A DNA stretch of 64,000 nucleotides from Gigaspora margarita (GCA_009809945.1 WTPW01000086.1:261054-325053), one strand, 5' to 3'. Counted from the stretch's first letter, positions 37,920 through 49,640 are shown. The notes: generated from the sequence alone by a model not told the origin. Translations and numbers: made by a program.

Positions 37920-39176
37920 TGCTGAATTCTCTTTGCTAAATTGTTCTTACTCATTTAAAGGTCTCTTATTATTTTTTTTTGACATGCTACTATTTCCTCT
38001 CTTGTAATAAAATACTCTGTTACTGGCATTTTTCCCGTTTAGGTTTTCTGTGATTGGATTCCATTCTAGTTTAGTATTAAAATAATAAAGATTGCAGTTT
38101 TGGGCTAAAGAAAGGCCCTCCTCTGATTTGAAGTATAAGTGCGCTCTCTTTCTTTGGTTCCCATTGTGATTGTTTAGTATATGAACTGCTTGAACTTTAT
38201 ACTTTTTGAGTTGACGTAGCAGAAGGCTATCATATACTGTTGTTGGTATGTTGAAAATTACACTTTTGTAATTGTTTCTCGCTTCTACTTCAGTAATGTC
38301 AAACTTGCCTGGTGTAGTTCAGTACATTTTGCCTTGATCCAAATGAATTGACCAACTTTCCTTTAAGGATTTTTCTCTTTGTTCTGAACTTGGCAAAATT
38401 TTAACATAGGCTGCCTTTGTTCTAAAATTTTGTTGCTTTGCAAGAATAGTTGATGTACCAAAAAAACTTAGGTATGACTTTATTACAGATGATTTCATTT
38501 CCTTTGGCAAATCCCAAATTGTGAACAAGTAAGTTAAGGAGGAGAGTTGCTTTTGGGATAAGATTTTGTTTTTCGGTGCCCATGCTGAGTTGTATATATC
38601 TTTGATATATTTGGATTTCTTATAACTTAGTTGAGTTGAATTTCTCATATCAATCTGAGAATTTTCTTGAATATAATCCTTGAGACCATAATCAAGTATG
38701 CTGCACTTATTTTGTACTAATGTATCTTTGGCTATTTCTGATATGTCCGTTGGATTATGTGAGATTATTTCTTGTTCTGTGATATTTCTTTTGCGAGGAT
38801 TGCCCTGAAGTTCTATTTTAACATTATTAATATCATTATTAGTGTTGATAATCTCCATATTTGGTGCAATCAAGGAGAATTCTATAGGAACTGTCTCGAT
38901 TTCAGTTTTACTATTCTTCTGCTTTGTGGCATCTATTCGCTTGTCTACTATATTTTTATTATTTGCTTTGAACAACTCAATTGGCTGTGAAATTAAACCT
39001 TCCATAAGAGTAGGTTCAAGCTTGATTTTAGTGCCATTTTTCTGAAGGTGATTATTATCTGTATTATCTATTTGCATTGACGTGTTGTTTATATGACCTA
39101 GTAGAATCTTCTCCTCTTCTGATAAGTTTTGATGTCTTGCTTTTTTGTATTGAGCATAGTTGTAAAGTCGGAGCAC
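37920..39176 (-). pseudogene. LINE ORF1-like protein with two RRM-like stretches
   Basis: The frame from 39,176 runs 285 residues (MLRLYNYAQYKKARHQNLSE...) to a TGA at 38,319-38,321, where Trp may have stood; beyond it the reading goes on to about 37,920. The first half is polar, Asn/Lys/Glu-rich and looks unstructured. Two later stretches resemble RRM folds: LTYLFTIWDLPKEM ... AAYVKILP, and after the stop SVIFNIPTTVYD ... RKRAYLYFKS. This is where LINEs of this build encode an RNA-binding ORF1 protein, hence the call; the RRM match is by eye. Confidence 0.6.
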
Positions 39177-39329
39177 ATCACGTATGATTGCAATTAAATA
39201 AATTTTATCAGTATCAAGATATTTGGCAACTTTTCTGTCTTCTTCCCAATAAAGTTATTCTGTTTCTTTTGTACTAATGCTCTTTCAGAATCTGACTTGT
39301 TAAAAAAATTCTTGTAATTGACAAGTTCT

Positions 39330-39515
39330 AGCATTTTATGTCTGTTGTTTGTTTTGTTGTTTTGTTTAAACACGTAGTTATTTGTTGTGTTGTTTGTTTG
39401 TCTACTGATATCTAGTTTGTTTGTTTGTTTGCCTAAATTGGACGTGTTTGTTTGTTTGTTTACCTAATTTGAATGTGTTTGTTTGTTTTGCTAATTTGTA
39501 ATCTGTGAGACAGGG
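39330..39515 (-). repeat. CAAA-rich tandem repeat in the LINE 5' region
   Basis: TTTGTTTGTTTG runs (CAAA on the coding strand) alternate with CTAATTTGAATGTG/CTAAATTGGACGTG spacers, two to three imperfect units of about 40 bp. It lies upstream of ORF1, in the 5' untranslated part where LINEs often keep their internal promoter; a role is not shown. Confidence 0.6.
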
Positions 39516-40032
39516 TCAACTATAAATCCCCAATTTTCTAAAAATTAAAAAATTTTTTTGCAAAAGTTTTAATTTCTTTAAAAAGCTAGCTCCCAAGGCG
39601 TAAGAATGAAAGTTGCTCTAAAAAACTTTAGTTGCTTTTCTATATTCTATTTCTTAGTTTAAGTCTATTTTGCTTGTTCTTTTAATACAGAAATGTCCTA
39701 GCCTTGGTTTATTCTTAGCTCTGAATTTGGGTTTGACAATCAGCAAAGAGAGTTGTTTTTACCCTTCGCAAATTTTTCAATAATCGATATATAATCAATA
39801 TAAAAACAATTAATATTTTAATAATAAAAAATATATAATTTATTAAAAAATTTGATTTTAAAAAATTTTTAATTTATTAAAAAACTTTATATATTTTATA
39901 TATTACATAATTACTATATAATCTTATAATTAATGCATATTATCTATAATAATATAACAAGAACAAGCAAGAAAGAGCTAAGCTATATGTTTTTTTGTAT
40001 ACAGTCCCAGTTTTTGAATCTCTATTTCTAGT

Positions 40033-41961
40033 TAGTGTTCTGACCCAGGTAAGTCTCACCCAGGTCACCCGCGGGTGGGCGGGTGACCCAGGTTAAATTA
40101 TGGCCACCCGGGTGGTCAACCTGCGGGTGACCCACGGGTCACCCATGGGTCAACCCATGGGTCAACCTACAAGTCACCCACATGGGTGACCTGTATGGGT
40201 ACCAGGAACATAGTACGAAGTACGAAGTTTATGGTTAACAGGCAAACTTTTGTTTACAAAATCTTGAATCTTATCATTTGATGCGCATTAATATCATATA
40301 TATAATGGGTACTTTAATGTCATGTGGCTGTGCGCATTTTCTAAATTCTGGTACGAGCTGCCTATACCTGTTATGCCTTGCTACTTATATGATAGTCATA
40401 CATACTGAGCAGATCTAATGTTAAATTAGAAATGCTTTGATTAATAATAATGATTTGCTTAACTTTGTTGAAATATTATTAAGCTTACCAATTTTATCTA
40501 TCAATATTCTAGTGTTCACCCGAATAACTTATTTATATATAGCCAGATAGTAAGATTCGAACTCTGAGCTTATTATCTGGGTTAGGGGCACGATGTCCCA
40601 AGGTGGGCTCATGTGGTTTTTAATAGCTATTCATATAATACAACTACATGTTGATTGGCTACTATTAGGTACATACGTATGTTAGTAAAAAAACTTGATT
40701 TTTAATTATAATCTTATTGTACAAAATAAATTAACACTTTATTAATATGTTTATCAATTCACTTCTAGACATAACTACAGTTCTGTATCAGCAATTATCA
40801 ATTGTAGCACGAATATTTCAATTTTTATTTTTATTTTTTTTATATATATATAGGGCCCGGGCGCAATAAGGGCATGCTTAAAAAATTTTTTCTGTGGCCC
40901 TATTTTACATAGAAAAATAAATTTAAATACTATGCAAAAAAATTTTCTTTGTTAAACTAGCATTTATATACTATCAGTTTAGCTTTCACATTTCACAAAA
41001 ATAAAGTTTACAACTCTACCTACTCTGATTCTATATGAAAAGCTTGTTATATTTATATAATTTATATAATGGGATGATATTTAATAAAATCATCAAGGAT
41101 AGTATTTAGTAAATATTATTTTTTAACACAGTACTGCGTACATACAAAAGACATGAAAATTTTAGCATTTTAAATCTGTATTTGAAATTGGTAAAATTCC
41201 TAAAAGAATTTTCGATCTTCACATAGCTGATAGTGATCAACCATAGTAATTAAAATGACCATTATAAAAATTTCACTGAAAATTCATTGTACAAAAAAAA
41301 AAAAAAGTAAAATTTAAAATCCAGCCAATTGGCTTTGTAAAACAAATTAGAATTTACACAGTTAGGGGGCAGATTGTTGCTAAAGTGTATAATTCTCAGT
41401 AAAAATCGGTAGAAAATTATTACACGTACTTTTATATAATGGATGTTTCTGACAATAAGTAAAAATTATAGTTATGAAAAGAAAATTGCGATCTACTGAT
41501 CGGATTTCAATAATTCTATTACCAATAACTTTTGCTATACAAATTTTATTATGTGATAAGAACACAAAATTTACTTAGTATAATAAAACTTCTCATTATA
41601 AATGAGCCATATTCCAGCTAGTGATACAAATCAAAAATCTAATTAATCAATTAGTCAATTTGAATTTTACAGACCCGATTAATTAACCGATCATATATCA
41701 GCCTGGGTCATCCGGGTTGGGATTTTTGTGACAGATCAGAACACTATACCTAGTGTTCACCTGGGTCACCTGGGTGACTCACCCGCAGGTGACCCATAGC
41801 AGAATTTTTCTATTATCTAGTGTTCACCCAGGTCACCCAGGTGACCCACCTGCAGGTGACCCATAACAGAATTTTTTTATTACCTAGTGCTCACCTGGGT
41901 CACCTGGGTGACCCACCTGTGGGTAACCCGAGTTGGAATTTTTGTGATGGTCAGAACACTA
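40033..41961. mobile_element. 1.9-kb hAT-type element without transposase
   Basis: Ends carry a perfect 13-bp inverted repeat TAGTGTTCTGACC. Flanks TTTCTAGT (40,025-40,032) and TTCCTAGT (41,962-41,969) are an 8-bp duplication with one mismatch, and the surrounding 145-bp satellite supplies the empty site. Subterminal parts are GC-rich strings of CACCCGGGTGACC and CCCATGGGTCAACC (40,045-40,200) and three 67-bp repeats at the right (TAG starts at 41,751, 41,818 and 41,885). The 1.5-kb interior (40,210-41,690) is ordinary AT-rich DNA with no transposase frame; it may be captured host sequence. Confidence 0.85.
40540..40612 (-). other. tRNA-like scrap
   Basis: On the minus strand CAGAGTTCGAATCTTAC resembles a T-arm/B box, and CCAGATA pairs with TATCTGG 24 bases on. 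The D and anticodon arms cannot be formed, so it is at most a degraded tRNA-derived fragment inside the hAT-type element. Confidence 0.25.
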
Positions 41962-43012
41962 TTCCTAGTGCCATTTTAATACGTCGATGAAACATAGTAC
42001 AGAAAAGAAAACATTAGTAAACAAATAATACCAAAAGACAAAAAAAAGCAAACAAGAAAGAGCTTTATGTTTTTTTTTTGTATATAGTCCCAGTTTTCAA
42101 ATTTCTATTCCTAGTACCATTTTAATACGTCGATGAAACATAGTACAGAAAAGAAAACGTTAGTAAATAACTAATACCAAAAGACAAAAAAAGCAAACAA
42201 GAAAGAGCTATACATTTTTTTTTGTATACAGTCCTAGTTTTCAAATCTTTATTTCTAGTACCATTTTAATATGTTGACGAAACATAGTACAGAAAAGTAA
42301 ATATTAGTAAACGAAAATGCCAAAAGACAAAAAGAACAAACAAGAAAGAGCTAAGCTATACTTTTTTTTGTATATAGTCCCAGTTTTCGAATCTCTATTT
42401 CTAGTGCCATTTCAATATGTCAACGAAATATGGTACAGAAAAAAATATATTAGTAAACGAATAATACTGAAAGACAAAAAAAACAAACAAGAATACTGAA
42501 AGACAAAAAAAACAAACAAGAAAGAGCTAAGCTATACATTTTTTTGTGTATAGTCCCATTTTCAAATTTCTATTTCCCAGTACCATTTCAATATGTTGAT
42601 GAAATATGGTACAGAAAAAAAAAAGTTAGTAAACGAATAATACCAAAAGACAAAAAAAGCAAACAAGAAAGAGCTATATATTTTTTTTGTATACTGACCA
42701 AGTTTTTGAATCTCTATTCCTAATGCCATTTCAATACGTCAATGAAACATAGTACAGAAAAGAAAACATTAGTAAACAAATAATACCAAATGACAAAAAA
42801 AACAAACAAGAAAGAGCTATACATTTTTTTTGTATGTGGTCACAGTTTTTGAATCTCTATTCCTAGTACCATTTCAATATGTTGATGAAACATAGTACAG
42901 AAAAGAAAACATTAGTAAACAAATAATACTGAAAGACAAAAAAAACAAACAAAAAAGTGCTTAGCTATACATTTTTTTTGTATACGGTTCTGGTTTTTGA
43001 AACTCCATTTCT

Positions 43013-43640
43013 GGCTCCAAGATCTTCATTGCACCTTTTACAATGAAGCACAAGCCTGAAAAAGAAGCAAAATATTAGTAAGAACAAAAGAAAAAATATT
43101 AAAAATATAAAATAAGAAACTAGTACTTATCTTTTGTACCAGTTCTGGCTCCAAAATCTTCTTCTAATGCACCTTTTCGACAAAGCATGTACTTATTTTT
43201 TGTATGTACTAAAAAAAACTTTTAAATTTGAAAATAGTAGATTATCTATGATCTGTAATGTAGATTGTAATACATAAAGTTAAATAGTAGATAATAACAT
43301 GTTAATTAACTATTATATATCGATTATTAAAAAATTTTCTAATGATAGATATATTTTAATTATATAAGATATAAATCGATTCAAAATGTATTATCGAAAA
43401 TTAACAATTAAAAAAAATTTGATAATAATCGATAAATATATTTTTATCGATATGCATCTACTAATCAAATTATATCAATTCCTGATATATATCGAGTAAT
43501 AATGGGTTTATTGATTTTTATTGTTAAAATACAAACAATAAATACTGATTAAAAGCTATATATTGATTCATATCTGCTAGTAAAATTTTCCAATGTAGAT
43601 TACACACAGTTGCTACTAGGTCCTTTGGGTTTGTTATAAG
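43013..43640. other. spacer with a short duplication and ATATCGAT repeats
   Basis: GGCTCCAAGATCTTCATTGC (43,013) is partly repeated at 43,147 (GGCTCCAAAATCTTC ... TGCACCTTTT). From 43,310 to 43,580 come ATCGATTATTAAAAAA-type words like those at 19,020 and 31,870. No gene seen. Confidence 0.5.
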
Positions 43641-45430
43641 CACCTAAACATCTATCTTTTTGATTTTCCTGGAGTTCCAAAATTGACCAGGTTTATCTGT
43701 GTAATTTACTTCAATGTAGTTTGGCATCATTACTCTTGGTATAGTGTAGTTTGGCATCATTACTCTTGGTATAGTGTAGTTGTCCTCTATCTTTCTGATA
43801 AAACTTCTTGTTTTTGTTTATTCTTAATTGCAAAGGTGTATTGGCCTTGTGTTTTGATATGTTTTAGGAACTCAGATAATTTAAGTTTGTTTCTAAAGTA
43901 ATCACTAGATAATTTCTTAAATGTATAGTGTTCTCTCAACATGAGCACATGTCTTTTGAAATCATCTGTACTTTTTGGAGAAAAAGAAAAGGCATATGCA
44001 ACTTCTCTAATTAGTAATTGCAGTATACAGGGTAATTGTAGTTTTGATTTAGGCAGGTTGAAATAAGATTCAGGTAAGTAATAAAAGTATAATGTGTTCT
44101 TAATTTTTGATAGTTCTCTCTTAAGTGCTTTAGTTCTAAATAGAATAATATTAGAAAGTTATCTTTCTACTGTTCTTCTAGGTTTGCTAGATAATCTAAA
44201 AGTGAAACCAACCTGTTTGCTAAATATGACTCGAGTAATTGCAAAAATTTGAATACCTGTCTCAAGGTTCTAACTATTTTGTTTAGTTTTACTCCTATTT
44301 TCTATTGGCAATGCAAAGAGCAGTAATTCTTTGAGCTTTATTAGTAGATTCAGGATCATCAGACAACTTGCTTAGTTGACCAATTAATAAATTTTTTAAC
44401 TCCATCTTCAATTTTCAAATGCTACTTTAATTTCCATTATGGCGAAGCCACTTAAGTAAAACAACTATTGTGTAATTTTGTAAGTATTTAGCTCTTTTAA
44501 TTTTAGATTTTTTAAAAAATTGATCACTAGTTTCTTTCTCAGATTTATAAAGATTTATCCTGGTTTGTTTTACTAGTTAACAGTATGTCATGGAACCTCT
44601 TGTAATGTTCAGTTGCTTTGTTTAACATTTTTGTAAATTCCTGTTGGTGCTGTGGTTGGAAGGGATATGCCTAGTAAAGGATCTAAAGAACACTCAGTTC
44701 ATAAATTTTAACTTCATATTGATTGCTTCCAGCAATGTGTAATTAGTTGTCTTTGTATCCAACTTATATTTTAGTAGCTTTTTTAATTGTAAGATATTTT
44801 GAAATGCTTCTACTATTTTATCATAATTTCATTTTGTTTTGTTGAACTTGTCCCTATCTATGCTGTTCTTTAACTCTCTTAGTTTCGCTTTAACTATGTT
44901 CTCCTAGCTATGCTCATTATGCTGTTTTTCGGTTCTTCTCCTACTTGAGTTTCCAGTTAATGCTTCGCTATAGCTACGTTGTTTTAGCTTATGCTTATTT
45001 TTATCCTTTATAGTTACATGTGAACCAGTTTTCATACAATTATTATCAGATTGAAAGACATTTTTTACCTTAGTTAGAATGATAACAAAATTGAAAAAAC
45101 AGTCTTCACCAAGCTTGGCTGCAGTTGAAAGTATTACCTCCTGTTGACCCTCTGTTTCTGTTTGTTTTGGTTGGTTTGAATTATTCTTATTACTTAGTGA
45201 ACTATCTGTAGCTCAATTTACGGGTCCCATATTGGTGTGAGAAGTATTTGTTTGTTTGATACTATATATGGGTTATTGGGTGAGAATTTTACATTTTTGA
45301 AGGTTCTGGTATGGGTACTTTGTAGATTTATTGTTGTACAATCTGTTTGTGATATCATATCTAGATTTTTCAAAGATTTGCAAGATTTTCCAAAATGAGA
45401 GTAAACATAGTCCAAGTTTTGTGTACCAAT
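43640..45430 (-). pseudogene. decayed coding region, product unknown
   Basis: On the minus strand, runs of protein-like sequence separated by stops read from 45,415 (MDYVYSHFGKSCKSLKNLDM) to about 43,900 (REVAYAFSFSPKSTDDFKRH, VLMLREHYTF). The composition is polar and Lys/Asn-rich. The layout resembles an ORF1 or gag-like part of a retroelement, but no domain could be named. A 30-bp exact tandem duplication (TAGTTTGGCATCATTACTCT...) lies at about 43,718-43,777 near its 3' end. Confidence 0.45.
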
Positions 45431-45442
45431 GCTAAATAATGT

Positions 45443-45618
45443 ATCGGGTGTAGAGATTGTACTCGAGTTGGGTATTACCCGAGTTACCCGCGGTTAACTA
45501 GTTAACCGGGTAATGACTAGAGTTACCTGGGTAGATTCACCCAAGTAATACTCGGGTAGATTCACCCAAGTAATACCCGGGTAGATATACCTGGGTAATA
45601 CCCAAGTAGGAAGATCTA
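45443..45618. mobile_element. small element of ACCCGGGTAAT words
   Basis: Strings of ATTACCCGAG, GGTTAACTAGTTAACC and CACCCAAGTAATACCCGGGT occupy 45,450-45,610. TAGAGATTGTACTCGAGTTG on the left has a looser mate TAGATCTTCCTACTTGGGTA at the right. AATAATGT occurs on both sides (45,435-45,442, 45,619-45,626), which would be an 8-bp duplication if the left end is at 45,443. Similar in style to 29,016 and 40,033. Confidence 0.6.
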
Positions 45619-45863
45619 AATAATGTCTGGGTAATCAAATATTAATAATGAATTGTAACTAATAGGTATTATTTCCTTATTATGGATACAAAGGAACAAT
45701 TATTTTTTGTGACAGAATTCGATAAGTTAAAAAAAAAGTTATTATATTTGGTCAGTTTAAGTATACTCATAATATGTACAATTTTAGGATTCTAAATAAT
45801 TATGGTTGGTAATTAGAGATTGTTATTATTGACATGTGAATATTATGTTTAAATATCCGTATT

Positions 45864-46142
45864 ATTTCACCGACAATCACTTCATAGACACCACATTTCA
45901 CCGACAAATTATTCACCGACAAGTTCATTTTACCGACAATTCATTTCACCGAAGCTCATTTCACGGACAAGCTATAAAGAATGCCAACTTTAACCTAATC
46001 CTACCTGACCCTAAACGACAATGACCAGAATTACTTTGTCCGTGAAATGAGCTTCGATGAAATGAATTGTCGGTAAAATGAACTTGTCAGTGAATAATTT
46101 GTCGATGAAATGGGGTATCTATGAAGTGATTGTCGGTGAAAT
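45864..46142. mobile_element. ACCGACAA-family inverted-repeat element, copy 2
   Basis: The arms are strings of TTCACCGACAA (ATTTCACCGACAATCACTTC at the left, its exact mirror at the right). The centre has AACCTAATCCTACCTGACCC. The six-word arms encode a repeated HFTDN/FHRQ peptide by chance. Better preserved than the copy at 17,990-18,290. Confidence 0.85.
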
Positions 46143-48129
46143 GAGATTGCCACCCCTAAAAAACCCTCAACCTCCTTCATAATCAACACACCTCAGATGT
46201 TACGGCACAATTCAAGAAATTTAAAGTGGGGTTCGATCTTATAAATCGAACCTTTATTCATTTATTTGTCATGTGCGATTACATCATTGGTTCAGTACAA
46301 TAAACTTCCTTATTACATTATTAGTTTGTAATAATATACTTCTAAATTACACAATGTTATCTCGCGATCATTTTCACCCCTGTACTTTCGTACCTCAGAA
46401 ATTGTAACTACATGCAAATGGTCACGCCCGACAGTTAATGGCCACTCTAATTGTTTAATTCAAGGGGGTAACGTTAAACGAAGTTTTAACTTAAAACGAA
46501 CGGTCTAATTTTTATAAATTGTAAACGAATGTCCTGAAAAGGAGGACTTCCTCATTACGATTTTCAAGTTAACATTTTTAATTTTAAAATTACTACTTTA
46601 TTAAATAATCAAATCAAAACAAATCACTATTCAAAGCAACAAATTATACAATTTTTAACAATATAATGATTACATAATAAAAGATTTAAATCAGTTTTAA
46701 ATTGATTTAAATTAAAAATCAGTGATTTATATCATCGTGATTTAAATCACATGCCATCCCTAGCAGTATGTTTTTAATTTTAGCGATTATCAATTCATCT
46801 AGATGGTAAAAAACAACGAGCAGATTTGTAATGGAATTTTACGATAACTTATGATAAAATCACAATAATTAAAATGCATACAAACTCAACCACAATAATC
46901 AGTAGAAGAATATAACCACTTACAATAAGGTATTATCCACACCTTATTTTATCTCTTATTTACGCTTTATTTGGTATATAAGGACGATTGTTATTTATTG
47001 AACTATTTAAGCTATATGTTTCTTTTATTTACGCTGTAGGTATATTAATTATAATTATTTTTTTTTTAGCAAAAAAAGTTTTAATAATGATATTATTGCA
47101 TATATTATGTTGTATAAAAATTACAAATTCATGAATTAAAACGTTATTATTATTATTATTTTTTTATGCCAAAAATTTATTTCTAATTTATTTTAATATA
47201 AAACACGCATGGGACGTCACTAACGCCCCATTTATTCTTGTATGCGTAATAAATTATTTGGGATCGTTACTGCTGAGTGATTATTATTTATAATAGCTCG
47301 ATGCAGGTTTTTCTGTTGGTAGTAATTAGATGATAATTGTTTGATCGTATGAATAAAGTCTGATTTAATTTGTTTTTTTGATATCCGAAATTTTCATATC
47401 AAAGGTATTGGATCAACACCGTTGGACTTCACCATATCGAGTCTTAATATTGGCTAAAAATTTAAATGTAATTGTAACATAAAATATTAAAAGTATTTAA
47501 TAGTTTATTAGGTGTATAATAGAAAAAATTTTCGAAAAAATATTTCTAGTTTCAAAAGACAATGCATTGCTTTTTATATAAGACATATTATTTTGAAAAT
47601 TTTAATATTTATTTAAGACAGTAAAACGATGTTCTGTATAAGAACTAGTATTTTACGCAAAACTTTGTGATGTATAACTTGAAAAAGTATAATTAATTTA
47701 CTGAAAACAATAATTTTTACTTTTTTTAAAAATTATTTGGCAATATCATTTTTTAATTGTATGGCTTAATTAATGTTTTGAAATAACTTTTTATAAATAA
47801 TATAAATCAATTCTGTGAATATTTTTTTTCAAATTTAGATAGCTATCAAGAAAATTGTCTAAAAATTTAAAAAATTTTAGCAGTTTTAAGGAATTCAGAA
47901 AACAAAAAAAAATTCTTGCAAAAATTATTATAGATGCGTTTATTTTATTGCCTTCATTATTGTTCCCTGCTATGACTGCTGCTAATTAGAAAGTGAATTT
48001 ACGTAGTTTCACATTTGTAAAAAATCCCGTCTGTGATCGATTAATAAACTGTTGCAAAACCAAGCCATTTACTTATCGTACGGATATATTTCATAAAAGG
48101 CAAACGGAATCTAGCTTTACTTTCTTTAA

Positions 48130-48600
48130 ATGAAGACTAGCATTTTTAGTCAGATGGTTTTAAAATTCTCATGGTAGATTTTAAAAATCTTACAGTGGGT
48201 GAAGACTGTTTTATTTGTTTGTTTTTCAAATTCTTATAACAGAACGAAGTCTATATTTCGTCGGGTTATTTTTTAAGATCCTCATACTATATTTCAATCG
48301 AATACTTTTAAAATTCTCATAGCTGGTGAAAAACTTTATTTATTCAGGTTATTTTAAAATTTTTTAGTTGGGAGAAGACTATATTGGTCGATCGATTTTT
48401 AAAGTTTTATAACCATGTGAAGGTTATTTTCAGTTAGATTATTTTAAAATTTTCATAACTGGAGAAGACTATATTTGGTAATTTTTAAAATTCTCATAAC
48501 TGGTAGATTTTTAAAATTTTTTAATTGTTGGGTGAAGATTTAATTGGATCGGGAACATTTTTAAAGTTCTTATAATCTTGAATCAAATTCGAAATTTTTT
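48130..48600. repeat. degenerate 50-60 bp tandem repeat
   Basis: Seven to eight loose units with TTTTAAAATTCTCATAACTG, then GGTGAAGACTATATTTGGTC. The spacing varies between 45 and 65 bp. Non-coding. Confidence 0.65.
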
Positions 48601-48962
48601 TTTTTTTTCTTGTAAGGTTGCTTAAAAGTTTCAAAAAATGAATAAATGTGTTTTTATAAAATAATTCATCTAATTGGTTCTACATGTTAAAGACTTTTTT
48701 TTTTATCGAAAATCTACAAGTTGTTTGAAGTTTTTTTTTCAAGGTTGCAACAAATAAAAACATTGGAATTGTTGCTCGATATTTAAAAAGAGAAAAAAAT
48801 AAAGATGGGATGATTAAGATAAAGTTTTACGAACAAGTGAAAATAATAGCGTCATAAAAAGTATTAGTAAAGAGCGACGCACGGGTTGTTACGTCAGACC
48901 CATACGATAATGTAGTACAGTATATGTATGTGTAAGTTGGTTACATGGATTCATATCTAAAC

Positions 48963-48983
48963 CATGTGGCCGAAGGCCACGTG
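48963..48983. repeat. GTGGCC-GAA-GGCCAC hairpin
   Basis: A six-base GC stem with a GAA loop, extended by CA/TG, in AT-rich surroundings. Too short to name; it could be a structured RNA element or chance. Confidence 0.4.
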
Positions 48984-49571
48984 ATTTAAATATATACACA
49001 CATATATCCATACAATAACTATTGATTGGCATTAATACTGCATTAAATCTTTACTAACTCTGTCCATAAGCGTGCAGATCCAGTTTTTGGCTTGTGTAAA
49101 CAAAACTCATAATTTTACATTGCCAATCCTGTCAATCTGGTGCTTTTTTATCGAAATTCGGTTGTGCGGATCAATAAGACTACAATATGTGAATAAAATA
49201 AGAGAAATAAGGAGTTAAATAAAATTAATTGATGTTTGAGCAAAAAATATTACTTATTTCAAAACTTTATTATAGTTGCTACCCAAGAAGCCAGATCCTA
49301 ATATTCGATCCAGGTCTTCCACCTCTCAGTCGAAGCAACTGCATGAGAGTATTGAATAGTTTTGTATAGTTTTAGTGTTTTTTATTCGTTCTGAAACTAT
49401 GTTAGGCATGTGACCATGTTTCAGAATAATTTGATCCAGAACCAGCTTCGACCTTTAAACGTACTTATAAATATGCATGTACACTTAAGTAGGCCATGAA
49501 TCTAAAGTTTACATAAATTGCGGGCGATATGTGCTAAGCCATATTAATTCGGAATCGCTAAATGTAGAGAA

Positions 49572-49640
49572 CCGTTAAAAGCTCAGTAAGAGCGTCCCGC
49601 TTATAAAACCAGCCAAATTTTTTTAGCTGGGTTTTTCAGA
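49572..49640 (+). other. truncated tRNA-like head plus hairpin
   Basis: GCTCAGTAAGAGC forms a D-arm with an A-box-like sequence, and CCCGCTTATAAAAC could carry an anticodon loop CTTATAA, but the anticodon stem does not close and no T-arm follows. Next comes an AAACCAGC/GCTGGGTTT stem-loop at 49,606-49,634. It resembles a tRNA fragment joined to other sequence and is not a working tRNA gene. Confidence 0.3.

Larger units (their letters stand above)
32012..39778 (-). mobile_element. full-length non-LTR retrotransposon (LINE), 17-bp duplication
   Basis: A 7.77-kb minus-strand element. The 17-bp sequence AATAATCGATATATAAT is present at 31,995-32,011 and 39,779-39,795; the 3' end is at the left with a T-run (A-tail on the minus strand). 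It holds an ORF1-like region (39,176 to about 37,920) and an ORF2-like region (about 37,455-32,202) with endonuclease, RT, RNase H and a Cys/His C-terminus. The exact duplication means a fairly recent insertion, yet both frames carry stops and shifts, so the copy may have been made from an already imperfect template or has decayed since. Confidence 0.9.
39955..43012. repeat. 145-bp satellite, seven units plus a partial one
   Basis: Unit landmarks: CCATTTTAATACGTCGATGA, ACATAGTACAGAAAAGAAAA, AATACCAAAAGACAAAAAA, AAACAAGAAAGAGCTA, TTTTTTTGTATACAGTCCCA, TCTCTATTTCTAGT. CCAT starts at 41,971, 42,117, 42,261, 42,407, 42,583, 42,726 and 42,869, giving a period of 143-146 bp; one unit is 176 because of an inner duplication of GAATACTGAAAGACAAAAAA. 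A partial unit at 39,955-40,032 is separated from the rest by the hAT-type element. No coding role. Confidence 0.9.

Noticed and set aside
40540-40612. Minus-strand tRNA gene
   Set aside because: Only a T-arm-like part can be formed; no D or anticodon arm.
45836-46024. Open frame with repeated HFTDN/FHRQ peptides
   Set aside because: It is one arm of a palindromic repeat and reads across its centre.
49270-49345. tRNA from ATATTCGATCCAGG near 49.3 kb
   Set aside because: B-box-like word only; no cloverleaf can be built.
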